Origin: Acidobacteriota bacterium
GTDB taxonomy: Bacteria > Acidobacteriota > Thermoanaerobaculia > Gp7-AA8
DNA: 64,000 nucleotides
Direction of reading: 5' to 3'
Assembly: GCA_021325515.1 (NCBI GenBank)
Contig: JAJPHC010000035.1
Span: forward strand, 62,001 to 126,000
Below, in pieces: positions 45,269 to 55,054 of the stretch. Under the pieces are notes generated by a model. The model did no database searches. It was not told where the DNA came from and saw nothing but the letters and a program-made list of their open reading frames with translations. Within the stretch, counting starts at the first letter, position 1. The number at the start of each line of letters is the position of its first letter. The position numbers were made by a program, and so were the translations under genes.

Positions 45269-45538
45269 ATGAATCTCCTCATCTTCGTCATCATCGGCGC
45301 AATCGCAGGCTGGCTGGCCGGACAGTTCATGAAAGGCCACGGCTTCGGTCTCCTCGGAGACATCATCGTCGGCGTCATCGGCGCCTTCATCGGAAGGTAT
45401 GTCGCGCAGGCGGCCGGTCTCGGCCTCGGCCGCGGCATCACCGGCACATTGATCGCCGCCTTCCTCGGCGCCGTGATCCTCCTCTTCATCCTGCGCCTCG
45501 TCACCAGCCGCGGCTCGGGAAGGAGATTGTGGTCATGA
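45269..45538 (+). CDS. GlsB/YeaQ/YmgE-family membrane protein
   Basis: MNLLIFVIIGAIAGWLAGQFMKGHGFGLLGDIIVGVIGAFIGRYV. Confidence 0.88.
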   Translation: MNLLIFVIIGAIAGWLAGQFMKGHGFGLLGDIIVGVIGAFIGRYVAQAAGLGLGRGITGTLIAAFLGAVILLFILRLVTSRGSGRRLWS

Positions 45539-45753
45539 GCCCACTCAGGATGATCGCCATTCTTCTGATCGTCGCCGGCATCGCGCTCGCCGTCTACGGA
45601 AACTTCAGCTACACGAAAGCGACGCACGAAGCGAAGATCGGACCGTTCGATTTCTCCGTCAAAGAGAAGCGAGTCGTCACCATTCCGATCTGGCCGGGCA
45701 TCGCAGCGATCGTAGCCGGAGTCATTCTCCTCGCTGTTCCAAAACGCACGTGA
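45529..45753 (+). CDS. Small two-TM hypothetical protein
   Basis: 74 aa; 'ILLIVAGIALAVYGNFSYTKATHEAKIGPFDFSVKEKRVVTIPIWPGI'; overlaps its neighbours. Confidence 0.65.
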   Translation: MVMSPLRMIAILLIVAGIALAVYGNFSYTKATHEAKIGPFDFSVKEKRVVTIPIWPGIAAIVAGVILLAVPKRT

Positions 45754-46226
45754 ACGTGCAAGGACAGATCATGAATCCGGTCAACGAACCCGTCACACCG
45801 ATGTCGTATCTGGGAGAGATCGCAGCGTCATCCTACGGGCATGGGGGCGCACTCAGCCTCACGCTGATCTGCGCCATGGCGATCGGCACGGCCGCCTGCC
45901 TCCTCTTTCCGGCGCATGCGATCGCGATCATCCCGGTGGTCATCGCCGCGGCGATCGTGTTCGAGCTGGCCAGGGCCGCGTGGCGTCTCCATCGCAGGCA
46001 GAACATCGCGCTCGCAACGCTGCGCCTGCTCCTCGATCTCGATACCGCCGACCGCGCTCTGTTCGAGCGCCATCTTCAGGAAACACACCGCTGGCGCGAA
46101 GAGCGGCTGCATGAGCGAAACGCCGATCGCGTCGAGAAACTCTTCGACGAGATCAAATCGCTGCAGAGCGAAGTGGACACACTCGCCGAGAAGAAGGGAG
46201 GCTGGCGTGAACGATCATCGAAATGA
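45750..46226 (+). CDS. Hypothetical membrane/coiled-coil protein
   Basis: 158 aa; overlaps the 45529 gene by 4 nt. Confidence 0.55.
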   Translation: MNVQGQIMNPVNEPVTPMSYLGEIAASSYGHGGALSLTLICAMAIGTAACLLFPAHAIAIIPVVIAAAIVFELARAAWRLHRRQNIALATLRLLLDLDTADRALFERHLQETHRWREERLHERNADRVEKLFDEIKSLQSEVDTLAEKKGGWRERSSK

Positions 46227-46482
46227 ACCGCGTGCCTTGATGCAGGTCCACGTCGGGAACCTCTCACGCCACATCAGCGACGAACAATTCGCGGAGCTCG
46301 TGCGGCCTTACGGCGTGCCTGTGTCGTTCCATGTCCCGCGCGATCCCACCGGCCGCGGCCTCGGCTACGGCCTGCTCGATTACGAGAACGTGGAGCACGC
46401 AAGAGCGGCAATCGCGGGCCTTCACGGGAAAGACATCGACGGCCAGATCCTCAGCGCGACGACGCCGAAGCAGAGCGGCTGA
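46207..46482 (+). CDS. RRM-type RNA-binding protein
   Basis: 'MQVHVGNLSRHISDEQFAELVRPYGVPVSFHVPRDPTGRGLGYGLLDYENVEHARAAIAGLHGKDIDGQIL'; start GTG 46207 or ATG 46240. Confidence 0.8.
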   Translation: MNDHRNEPRALMQVHVGNLSRHISDEQFAELVRPYGVPVSFHVPRDPTGRGLGYGLLDYENVEHARAAIAGLHGKDIDGQILSATTPKQSG

Positions 46483-46506
46483 GTTGCGCGCGCAACGTAC
46501 GCGCGA

Positions 46507-47460
46507 TCAGGCGCGGCCCTGGCGCTCGAGCCAGCGGAGAAGCTCGGCGACGCTGCACGTCGCGAGCGCGATGCAGGTGTCGGCGGCGCCGTAGTAGAGA
46601 TTCAGCGTGTCGCGATCGGGACCGATGGTCACCCCGCAGGGAAACGTCACGTACGCCACATCACCGCGGGTCTCGTAGGGAGCTTCCGGCCCGAAGATCC
46701 ATTCGTCGCCGCGCAACAGCAGGCGATCCGGCTGTTCGAGATCGAAGAGCGCCGCACCAAGCCGGTAGAGACAACCGGCTGCCGTATGCCGGACGCCGTG
46801 ATAGATCATCAGCCAGCCGCGCTCCGTCTCGATGAGCGGAGGCGAGAGGCCGATCTTGCCCGCATCCCACCACGCACCGCGCCGCGCCTCGAGCATCATC
46901 CGATGTCCGCCCCAGCTTCGCAGATCGGGCGAATACGAAATCCAGATGTGCGCGCCGGTATCCGCGACCGGCCGGTGCACGAGTGCGAACATTCCATTGA
47001 TGCGGCGCGGCAGCAGCGCGGCATCCTTGTCATCGGGCTGCATCACGAGGCCGCAGCGCTCGAACGTCACGAAGTCTTCGGTAAGCGCGAGCGAGACGCC
47101 CGGGCCGCTCTCTCCGAATGCCGTGTAGGCAACTGCATATTTGCCGAGCTCCGGCACGAACGTAATGCGCGGATCCTCGATGCCCCAGATCTCTTCGGGA
47201 TGCTGCTCCGGATCGGGGAGGAGCGTCGGTTTCGGATCGATGATCCAGCCGCCGGCGCCGTCGGCGGAACGCGCGGCGCAGAGATGCGAGTGGCCGCGGC
47301 GGTCTTCGACGCGGCACAGCAGCAGCGTCGTGCCGTCGCGCAGCCGCGTCGCACCAGCGTTGAAGACTGTGTGCACCGGGTACGGCCAGTCGGCGGCGGT
47401 AAGAATCGGATTGCTCTCGTTGCGCCGGAAAAGTGTTTCGTACTGGGGCGACACTCTCAT
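46507..47460 (-). CDS. GH130-like glycoside phosphorylase/hydrolase
   Basis: 317 aa; 'NPILTAADWPYPVHTVFNAGATRL...WGIEDPRITFVPELGKYAVAYTAF...WWDAGKIGLSPPLIETERGWLMIYHGV'. Confidence 0.85.
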   Translation of the reverse strand: MRVSPQYETLFRRNESNPILTAADWPYPVHTVFNAGATRLRDGTTLLLCRVEDRRGHSHLCAARSADGAGGWIIDPKPTLLPDPEQHPEEIWGIEDPRITFVPELGKYAVAYTAFGESGPGVSLALTEDFVTFERCGLVMQPDDKDAALLPRRINGMFALVHRPVADTGAHIWISYSPDLRSWGGHRMMLEARRGAWWDAGKIGLSPPLIETERGWLMIYHGVRHTAAGCLYRLGAALFDLEQPDRLLLRGDEWIFGPEAPYETRGDVAYVTFPCGVTIGPDRDTLNLYYGAADTCIALATCSVAELLRWLERQGRA

Positions 47461-49769
47461 TGCGCCGGGCTCACGGCCATCAGCGTCTCCGAGGGCTCGA
47501 TCAACGGAATCTGCATCGCGTTCCAGCGCACTTCGTCTTTTCGCATCTCCATCAGCGCGAGAAGAAACGAGAGCGTCGATTCCGCCCCCTGATTCTCGTT
47601 GACGCGATCCGCGTGCAGCCCGTCGCGGCAGCCGCCCGTCAGCGGGTCATACAGCGGCTGCTGCAACTGGTTCTGTCCGAGAAACCAGGTGAAGGCGCGC
47701 CGCGCATGTTCCGACCAGCGATGATCGCCCGTGGAACGGAAGGCGTGCATGCAGGCGGAGATCGAGGCGCAGGCGTCGACCGGTTGTTGATCGAAGACTG
47801 CCGCGACCATCCCGCGCTCGAAAAATCCTCGCGTGCCGATCGGAGCGAAGTAGCCCTCGGTTGTCGTCTGAATCGTCATCAGCCATTCGAGCGAGCGAAG
47901 GCCGGTGGTCCCCATCGCTTCGTCGCCGGTCCATCCGGCCGTCGCGATCAGCGCCTCCGGAAGACGCGCGTTGCAATACGTGACGGAGTTCTCGTACCAC
48001 GGCCAGTCGGGGCGGTTCGTGTTGCGGAACAACTGAAAGAGCCGCGCGGCGATCTCGCGTCCGGCGGCCTGCACGCTGCGATCCCCTTCGAACGCGCGCA
48101 GGTACTGCTCGATGCCGAGCAGCACGTAGGCCCATGCGCGAGGACTGCTGAGCTCCGCGACTGCCGGCAGCGCTGCATGGAAGAGAGCTCCGGCGAGGCT
48201 CTGCCGACCGGGATCGGACGAACATCCGACGACGTTGCCGAGGGCCCACACCGCGCGCCCGTGGCTGTCTTCCGAGCCCTGCTCTTCGAGCCAGAGCCGC
48301 GGATGCGACATGAAATTGCGGAATCGTCCCAGCGAACGATTGAAGGCGTGATTGAGAAATGCGAGATAGCGCGAGGTGAGCGAGCGAACGAGACGCGGAT
48401 CGCTCGAACCTGCTTCTTCGACGAGCGTCATCAACAGCAGCGCGCGCGCATTGTCGTCGAGGCAATAGCCCTCTTCGTAACGCGGCACGTTGAACATCGC
48501 ATGCTGGAGCATGCCGGTGTCGTCGGTCATCACTTCGACGTGATCGAGATTGAGCTGCGGCAATTCCGCCGGCCGGTTGGCCAGCGTATGTGCGCGGAAT
48601 GCGGTGCGCGCGCGCTGCCCATGTTCCTTCCGCGCGCGCTCGAACGTGCGCAGATACGAATGCGCGACCGACGGCCAGAGCATGCTCCTGCCGTGCTGTC
48701 CCGCGAGCCGGCGCATCTCGGCCCGTTTCTCGGGATCGTCGAGCAGCGCGACGATCTCCGTCGCAATCGCCGCTGGATCCCTCCACGGCACGAGCACTCC
48801 GCGTCCCTCGGCGAGCAGTTCGCGCGCGTAGGCGTACGGAGTGGAAATGACTGCCTTCCCCGCTCCCACCGCGTAGGCCAGCGTGCCGGACGTAATCTGT
48901 TCACGATTGAGATAGGGCGTGATGTAGATATCGGTGGCGGCGAGAAACTCGGAGAGCTCCGAGAGGCTGACGAAACGGTTGTGGAAGATGAGATTCCCAT
49001 CGACACCCAGCCGCTTCGCGCGATCCTCGAGCATGATGCGGTAGGTCTCTCCCTGCCGCTCGATGATGTGCGGATGCGTGGCGCCGAGGACGACGTAGAC
49101 CACGTCGGGATAACGGGAGCGGATGGATGGCAACGCATCGATGACGTACTCGATGCCTTTGTCGGGAGAGAGAAGACCGAAGGTGAGAATCAGCGGCCGA
49201 CCTGCGACGCCCACGCGATTCTTGCTCCCGGCGAACGGGATGTTCGGAATGCCGTGCGGGATGATGTCGATCTTGTCCTCATCGACGCCGTGCACTTCGC
49301 GCAGGAGCTCCGCCCCTCCCGCCGTCATGACGACGAGGCGGTCGGAGAGCCGTGTGAGCTCGTCCATCACGCGGCGCTGATGCAGATTCGGCGTGGCCAG
49401 AATCGTATGCAGCGTCGTCACGACCGGCATGCGCAACTCGCGAAGCAGCGGCAGCAGCATGCTGCCCGCCTTGCCTCCGAAAATCCCGTACTCGTGTTGA
49501 ATGGAGATCACGTCGATGTCATTGACGTTGAGGAAATCGGCGGCGCGCATGTAGGCGGCGGAATCGCTGTCGGTCAATTCGAAACGGACGCGGCTCGGAT
49601 AGGCGTGATGATGCCGCCCGTCGTTCATCGCCAGCACGAAGCAGTCGAGATCGGGACCGACGTACGCGATGGCCTCGCTCAGATCGGTCGTGAAGGTGGC
49701 GATGCCGCATTGCCGCGGCAGGTGATTCCCGAGGATTGCAATACGGCGGATGGTCGTTTCATCGGACAT
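47457..49769 (-). CDS. GT4-family glycosyltransferase fused to C-terminal alpha/alpha-toroid-like domain
   Basis: 770 aa; 'IAILGNHLPRQCGIATFTTDLSEAI', 'LILTFGLLSPDKGIEYVIDAL', then 'YCLDDNARALLLMTLV...RAWAYVLLGIEQYL'. Confidence 0.82.
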   Translation of the reverse strand: MSDETTIRRIAILGNHLPRQCGIATFTTDLSEAIAYVGPDLDCFVLAMNDGRHHHAYPSRVRFELTDSDSAAYMRAADFLNVNDIDVISIQHEYGIFGGKAGSMLLPLLRELRMPVVTTLHTILATPNLHQRRVMDELTRLSDRLVVMTAGGAELLREVHGVDEDKIDIIPHGIPNIPFAGSKNRVGVAGRPLILTFGLLSPDKGIEYVIDALPSIRSRYPDVVYVVLGATHPHIIERQGETYRIMLEDRAKRLGVDGNLIFHNRFVSLSELSEFLAATDIYITPYLNREQITSGTLAYAVGAGKAVISTPYAYARELLAEGRGVLVPWRDPAAIATEIVALLDDPEKRAEMRRLAGQHGRSMLWPSVAHSYLRTFERARKEHGQRARTAFRAHTLANRPAELPQLNLDHVEVMTDDTGMLQHAMFNVPRYEEGYCLDDNARALLLMTLVEEAGSSDPRLVRSLTSRYLAFLNHAFNRSLGRFRNFMSHPRLWLEEQGSEDSHGRAVWALGNVVGCSSDPGRQSLAGALFHAALPAVAELSSPRAWAYVLLGIEQYLRAFEGDRSVQAAGREIAARLFQLFRNTNRPDWPWYENSVTYCNARLPEALIATAGWTGDEAMGTTGLRSLEWLMTIQTTTEGYFAPIGTRGFFERGMVAAVFDQQPVDACASISACMHAFRSTGDHRWSEHARRAFTWFLGQNQLQQPLYDPLTGGCRDGLHADRVNENQGAESTLSFLLALMEMRKDEVRWNAMQIPLIEPSETLMAVSPAQ

Positions 49770-49783
49770 GAGATCGCCTCTGC

Positions 49784-50260
49784 TCAAGCGCTTGCCAGTT
49801 CGGGAACGGCGATGGGAGTCGAGCGCCGCGGCGGCATCATGAGGTACCAGCGCGGCACCACCTCGCTGGGGAGAACGAACTCGAAGACCTGGCTGTAGCA
49901 GCGCAGGCGCAGCACTCTCCCGCCGGCAGCCGGATTTCCCGTCGCGAGGTGCGTGTCGTATTCGACTTCGCGGATCCACTGCAGCTCGAGCGAAGCCTGC
50001 ATGTCTGCAGTTTCGTAGAAGAACGTCGAGCCGGTCAGTGCGAGCGCCACTTCCATGTGGCGATTTCCGTCGACGTATTCACCGCGGCTCACGATCCGCG
50101 AGCCGGAGCGGCGCGTTTCGCAGAGCTCGCCGATGCGATCCGCACCGAAACGCCTGTAGAGATTCCAGCCGAACAATGCGAGGACGACGAATGCGGCCAG
50201 CAGCAACAGCGACATCATGAGAATCTCCTTTCGCCAGAAAAGCGACTGGCGATTACGCAT
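49784..50260 (-). CDS. Hypothetical membrane-anchored protein
   Basis: about 158 aa with N-terminal TM 'MSLLLLAAFVVLALFGWNLYRRF'. Confidence 0.55.
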   Translation of the reverse strand: MRNRQSLFWRKEILMMSLLLLAAFVVLALFGWNLYRRFGADRIGELCETRRSGSRIVSRGEYVDGNRHMEVALALTGSTFFYETADMQASLELQWIREVEYDTHLATGNPAAGGRVLRLRCYSQVFEFVLPSEVVPRWYLMMPPRRSTPIAVPELASA

Positions 50261-50276
50261 TGCGCTGGAGCCCGGA

Positions 50277-50492
50277 TCAGCAGCGATCCCTGACGATGGA
50301 TACGGCCAGCCGCTCCAGCTCGAGACAGCAGGTCGTCCACGTCGCGTCGAACCAGCCGTTCTCGCGCGCGTGAATCGTCACCGCAACGACGGCCTCACCA
50401 TGTTCATCGCAACGCAACTGAGCAGCTCGATCCAGACGATCGCGCAGCCTCTCTCGTAATTCCGGTCCCCGATCCCTGACGTCGACTTGCAT
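50277..50492 (-). CDS. Small hypothetical protein (possibly HPF/RaiA-like)
   Basis: 71 aa MQVDVRDRGPELRERLRDRLDRAAQLRCDEHGEAVVAVTIHARENGWFDATWTTCCLELERLAVSIVRDRC. Confidence 0.4.
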   Translation of the reverse strand: MQVDVRDRGPELRERLRDRLDRAAQLRCDEHGEAVVAVTIHARENGWFDATWTTCCLELERLAVSIVRDRC

Positions 50493-50556
50493 CACGATCT
50501 CCTCGGACGAGGAGGATCGCAGCGCGATCCCCCTCCTCGGTGCTGGAAGGTTTGCT

Positions 50557-50817
50557 TCAGTAGTTGGCTTGCTCTTTTTTCGGGCGCGCCTCGTTGACCT
50601 TGAGCGCCTGGCCGTGGAGATCCTTCCCATCGAGACCGGCGATCGCCGCCTTCGCTTCGTCGGCGTTGTTGAACTCGATGAAGCCGAAGCCCTTCGACTC
50701 GCCGCTCGTCCGGTCGGTGGCGACCTTCGCCGACAGCAGCGATCCAAACGGAGTGGCGAGCTCATTGAGCTGCGCATCGGTGACCTGTTTCGAGAGATTT
50801 CCCACGTAGAGTTTCAT
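50557..50817 (-). CDS. RRM-type RNA-binding protein
   Basis: MKLYVGNLSKQVTDAQLNELATPFGSLLSAKVATDRTSGESKGFGFIEFNNADEAKAAIAGLDGKDLHGQALKVNEARPK; RNP1 and RNP2 present. Confidence 0.9.
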   Translation of the reverse strand: MKLYVGNLSKQVTDAQLNELATPFGSLLSAKVATDRTSGESKGFGFIEFNNADEAKAAIAGLDGKDLHGQALKVNEARPKKEQANY

Positions 50818-50905
50818 TTGTTTTTCCTTGCCGGCGCATCGCCGGAGTCCTCTCATGATCGCGTTGAAGACACGCGGATCGGAGATAGGGAATCTAAGAG
50901 GAGTG

Positions 50906-50960
50906 AGTCCAGAGATCTGACTTAGTTCAGATGGACTGAAGGAGCGAGGAAGGTTCCTCG
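50906..50960. promoter_or_regulatory. Two inverted repeats in the divergent RRM/desaturase intergenic region
   Basis: AGTCCA-GAGA-TCTGA-CTTAGT-TCAGA-TGGACT (50906-50937) and CGAGGAA-GG-TTCCTCG (50945-50960). Confidence 0.5.
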
Positions 50961-51115
50961 ACTACTCCTCCACCATACACGCATGGCGCCGCGTTGTATA
51001 TGTAATAAGTGAGTGGGCCGCGAGGTTGCATAATGAAACGACAAACAACCTCGACCTCAGCGAGCGCGCTCATCTGCGCGGGCGTTTCCGGTCGTCTTTG
51101 ACCTGGAGACGCACT

Positions 51116-52231
51116 GTGACTACCAAGCCCCGCATCAACGTCCCGCTGATGAGTTTTCTGATGCTGACTCCGGTGATCGGCATCGCCGGTACCGCCGTCT
51201 ACACCTGGCTGCACGGCTTCGCACTCTGGATGCCGCTGCTCGCGCTCGGTATGTACCTGGCGGTCGGCATCTCGATCTGCGCCGGCTATCACCGTTTCTT
51301 CTCGCACAAGAGTTACGAGGCGGCGCGGCCGGTCCAGATCTTCTACGCGATTTTCGGCGCGATGGCGGCACAGAACTCGATTCTCTGGTGGTCGTCGAGC
51401 CATCGCACGCATCACCAGTACGTCGATCGCGACTGGGATCCATACAGCATCAAGCGCGGCTTCTGGTGGGCACACATCCTCTGGATCTTCCACGATCACG
51501 ATGCGCCGGACATCGAAGGCAACGCGCGCGATCTGGCCGCGAACCCGATCGTGCAATGGCAGGCGCGCTGGTACAAGGTGCTGCTGATCGTTGGGGGCTT
51601 CGGCCTCCCGGCGCTCATCGGAGCACTGTGCGGCGATGTGTGGGCCGGACTGCTGTGGGGCGGCTTTCTGCGCCTCGTCGTCATCCACCACACGACGTTC
51701 TTCGTCAATTCGCTGGCGCACTATCTCGGCGATGCGAGCTTCAATGCAGAAGTATCGGCGCGCGACAACTGGGCGGTGGCGCTATTGACGCTCGGCGAGG
51801 GCTATCACAGCTTCCATCACCGCTTCCCTGCCGACTTCCGCAACGGCATCCGCTGGTTTCAATGGGATCCTGCGAAGTGGTTCATCGCCACGCTGCGCAT
51901 GCTGGGCCTCGCGCACGATCTCCGCTCGACGCCCGCGCCGCAGATCGAACAGGCGCGCATGCAGGCCGCAGTTCGCGCCGTGGAACCGCAGCTCGAGCAC
52001 ATTCCCGCTCCCGCCGCCGGCGAGATCCATCGCCTGCTGGCCAGCGCGCGCGAGCATCTCACCATCTCGATCACGCTCTGGCGGCGTTACGCCGCGGAGC
52101 ATGCCGAAGGTGCAACGGCGAGTTGGAAGAGCACGCGGCAGTACGCACGCCAGCACCTCCGCCTCGCGCGGCGCGAATGGCGAGAGGCCTGCCGGCGCGT
52201 GAATTCGATGCCCAGCCAGACACCGGCATAA
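51116..52231 (+). CDS. Acyl-CoA/acyl-lipid delta-9-type fatty acid desaturase
   Basis: 'GYHRFFSHKSY', 'SSSHRTHHQYVD', 'GEGYHSFHHRFPADFRNG' histidine boxes. Start GTG 51116 or 51026. Confidence 0.88.
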   Translation: MTTKPRINVPLMSFLMLTPVIGIAGTAVYTWLHGFALWMPLLALGMYLAVGISICAGYHRFFSHKSYEAARPVQIFYAIFGAMAAQNSILWWSSSHRTHHQYVDRDWDPYSIKRGFWWAHILWIFHDHDAPDIEGNARDLAANPIVQWQARWYKVLLIVGGFGLPALIGALCGDVWAGLLWGGFLRLVVIHHTTFFVNSLAHYLGDASFNAEVSARDNWAVALLTLGEGYHSFHHRFPADFRNGIRWFQWDPAKWFIATLRMLGLAHDLRSTPAPQIEQARMQAAVRAVEPQLEHIPAPAAGEIHRLLASAREHLTISITLWRRYAAEHAEGATASWKSTRQYARQHLRLARREWREACRRVNSMPSQTPA

Positions 52232-52351
52232 GCCGTACGACTGCTTCAAACGAACGGAGCTCAGCATTGACTTCAACACCTCAGTTCGCATGGTGCGTGT
52301 TTGCAGCGGCGGCAATTCGCATCCATGCACCGGCGTTGCTATCGGGTGCTC

Positions 52352-54424
52352 ATGACCACACTGGACTTCCGCGTTCTCTTCGAGTCCGTGCCGGGTCTGT
52401 ACCTCATTCTCGATCCTGAGTTGCGCATCGTCGCTGTCAGCGATGCATACCTCGCCGCCACGATGACGCAGCGCGGCGAGATCATCGGAAAGGATCTGTT
52501 CGATGTCTTTCCCGACAATCCCGACGATCCTGCGGCCACAGGCGAGCGCAATCTCCGCGCATCGCTCGAGACCGTTCTCCGCACGGCCAGGCCTGACACG
52601 ATGGCCGTGCAGAAGTACGACATCCGGCGGCCCGAAGCGGAAGGCGGCGGCTTCGAGGAACGCTACTGGAGTCCGGTGAACTCGCCTGTCCTCGCCGGCG
52701 GCAAGCTCACGCACATCATTCATCGCGTCGAAGACGTGACCGACTTCGTACGGCTCGAGCAGGAGAGGCGCGAGCGGGAAAAGGTGCACGATGACTTGCG
52801 CTCGACTGCCGAGCGAACGCGGATGGAGCTCTACCACCGCACGCAGGAATTGGAGGAAGCGAAACTCGCGGGCTATGTTTCGGGCGCGCGCCTCGGCCTC
52901 ATTCCGCGCGCGAATCTCTACCTGCTCCTCATGAATGCACCCGCCGCAGTCTGCGTCGTGCGTGGCCGCACGCACACGATCGAGCTGGCGAATCCTGTCT
53001 TTCAGCGGTTCGCCGGCGACGACCGCGAGATCCTCGGCCGTCCGATTCGCGAAGCGCTGCCGGACAACGCCGCGCTGCTCGAGCCGCTCGATCATGTCTT
53101 CGAGACCTGCGAGCCGTTCACAGGCAAGGAGCTGTCGTTGCCCGGCGGTCCCATCTTCAACTTCGTCTACCAGCCGATGATCGATGCGGAGCGCAGGACG
53201 GAAGGCGTCGTGTTGTTCGGCTTCGACGTGACCGAACAGGTGCAGTCAAGCCGCGCGCTGGAGGCGCTCGCCGAACGCCTGCGCAAAGCGGATCGCGAAA
53301 AAGACGAATTCATCGCCGTCATTTCTCACGAGCTGCGCACGCCGATGACCTCGATCCTCGGATGGACGCGCATGCTCGCTCTGGGCGGGCTCGATGAAGA
53401 GACGTATCGCGAGGCGCTCGACTCGCTGGAGCGGAGCACGCGCGCGCAGGCGAAGCTGATCGAAGACCTCCTCGACGAATCGCGCATCGCATCCGGCAAG
53501 CTGCGCCTCGAGATGCGCGCCGTCGATCTCGAAGCGATCGCCGAAGAAGCCGTCCGCATGGCGCGGCCCAGCGCGGAGGCGAAAGAGATCGCGTTGTCAT
53601 TCGAAACCGGAGGCCGGCGCTATCCATCCTTCGGAGATCCGGCGCGGCTGCAGCAGGTCGTCGGCAACGTCCTCGGAAACGCGATCAAGTTCACGCCCGA
53701 AGGCGGGCGCGTCGGCGTGCGCCTGACACGCGATGAGAAGTTCGTCGCGATCGAAGTCACGGATTCCGGCCAGGGCATCAAGCCTGCGCTGTTGCCGCAG
53801 ATCTTCGACCGCTTCCGGCAGGGAGAAGCCACAGGAGAACGGCAGAGCGGCCTCGGGCTCGGACTCGCGATCACGCGCCATCTCGTCGAAATGCACGAAG
53901 GCGAGGTGGAAGCGAAGAGCGATGGAGATGGACGCGGAGCGACATTCACGATCCGCCTTCCCCTGCACGAGCAGGCGGAAGAGGGCGAGGAGTTCATCGG
54001 GCGCGATCCATTGCAGCGGGACGCGTTGCTGCCGCAGCTCGACTCGCTGCGCGTGCTCATCATCGAAGATGAGATCGACAACCGCAACGTGCTCGCCGCC
54101 GCGCTGAAGCGGTGCGGCGCCGATGTTCAGTGCAGCACCACCGTCAGTGCGGCGAGCAAGATGATCGACACCTGGCAGCCGCACGTCCTCGTCTGCGACA
54201 TCGCATTGCCGGACGGCGACGGCTGTGCGTTTCTTCGCGAGCTCCGCACCCGCGGCGTCACGACGCCTGCGCTGGCCGTGACCGTTCTCGGGCGGCCCGA
54301 CGAACAGGCGCGAATCGAAGCCGCCGGATTCGTCGTGTTCCGGCAGAAGCCCATCGATCCCATCGACCTCGCGCACGATGTCGCGCGGCTCGGAAACCCG
54401 GAAGCGGCCGTCACCGCCGAATAA
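52352..54424 (+). CDS. Hybrid histidine kinase (PAS-PAS-HisKA-HATPase_c-REC)
   Basis: 'FIAVISHELRTPMTSILGWTRML', 'GLGLGLAITRHLVEMHEGEVEAKSDG', 'RVLIIEDEIDNRNVLAAALKRCG'. Confidence 0.9.
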   Translation: MTTLDFRVLFESVPGLYLILDPELRIVAVSDAYLAATMTQRGEIIGKDLFDVFPDNPDDPAATGERNLRASLETVLRTARPDTMAVQKYDIRRPEAEGGGFEERYWSPVNSPVLAGGKLTHIIHRVEDVTDFVRLEQERREREKVHDDLRSTAERTRMELYHRTQELEEAKLAGYVSGARLGLIPRANLYLLLMNAPAAVCVVRGRTHTIELANPVFQRFAGDDREILGRPIREALPDNAALLEPLDHVFETCEPFTGKELSLPGGPIFNFVYQPMIDAERRTEGVVLFGFDVTEQVQSSRALEALAERLRKADREKDEFIAVISHELRTPMTSILGWTRMLALGGLDEETYREALDSLERSTRAQAKLIEDLLDESRIASGKLRLEMRAVDLEAIAEEAVRMARPSAEAKEIALSFETGGRRYPSFGDPARLQQVVGNVLGNAIKFTPEGGRVGVRLTRDEKFVAIEVTDSGQGIKPALLPQIFDRFRQGEATGERQSGLGLGLAITRHLVEMHEGEVEAKSDGDGRGATFTIRLPLHEQAEEGEEFIGRDPLQRDALLPQLDSLRVLIIEDEIDNRNVLAAALKRCGADVQCSTTVSAASKMIDTWQPHVLVCDIALPDGDGCAFLRELRTRGVTTPALAVTVLGRPDEQARIEAAGFVVFRQKPIDPIDLAHDVARLGNPEAAVTAE

Positions 54425-54471
54425 CGGATCACTCCGCTCGGCCGGAACGGTACCTGCATTGGGAAACGCCG

Positions 54472-55020
54472 ATGGAACAGCAATCTGCCTCAGTTCTCGC
54501 GGCAACGAAACATCGGCTCGAGGAGATGATCGAATCCGGGACGCCCGTCCGGATCGTCCTCGATGAAATCCTGCGAACGGTGGAGAGTCTCACCGCGTCC
54601 GGAATGATGGGCTCGATCCTCATTCTGGACGACAGCGGCCGGCGGCTTCGCCACGGATCGGCGCCGTCACTTCCCCACGCTTACAACGAGGCAATCGACG
54701 GCATCGAGATCGGACCCGGCGTCGGTTCGTGCGGAACGGCAGCGTACCTCGACAAGATGGTCAGCGTGTTCGACATCGCCAACGACCCGCTGTGGGCCAA
54801 CTTCAAAGAGCTCGCTCTTAAGCACGGCTTGCGCGCCTGCTGGTCGGCGCCGATTCGCGACGCGAACGGAAACGTGATCGGGACGTTCGCGAACTACTAT
54901 AAGGTCGTCCGCGATCCGAGCCCGACCGACAAGACGCTGACGGAGATGATCACGCAGATCGCCGCTTCCGCGATCCTGCATGCCCGCACCCCGGCGGCAG
55001 CGCCGGTGTCGGCCTCCTGA
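54472..55020 (+). CDS. GAF-domain protein
   Basis: 'EMIESGTPVRIVLDEILRTVESLTASGMMGSILILDDSGRRLRHGSAPSLPHAYNEAIDGIEIGPGVGSCGTAAYLDKMVSVFDIANDPLW'. Confidence 0.85.
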   Translation: MEQQSASVLAATKHRLEEMIESGTPVRIVLDEILRTVESLTASGMMGSILILDDSGRRLRHGSAPSLPHAYNEAIDGIEIGPGVGSCGTAAYLDKMVSVFDIANDPLWANFKELALKHGLRACWSAPIRDANGNVIGTFANYYKVVRDPSPTDKTLTEMITQIAASAILHARTPAAAPVSAS

Positions 55021-55054
55021 GCGCCCGGCCGGCGTCGGACGCGAGCGCGTTGAG

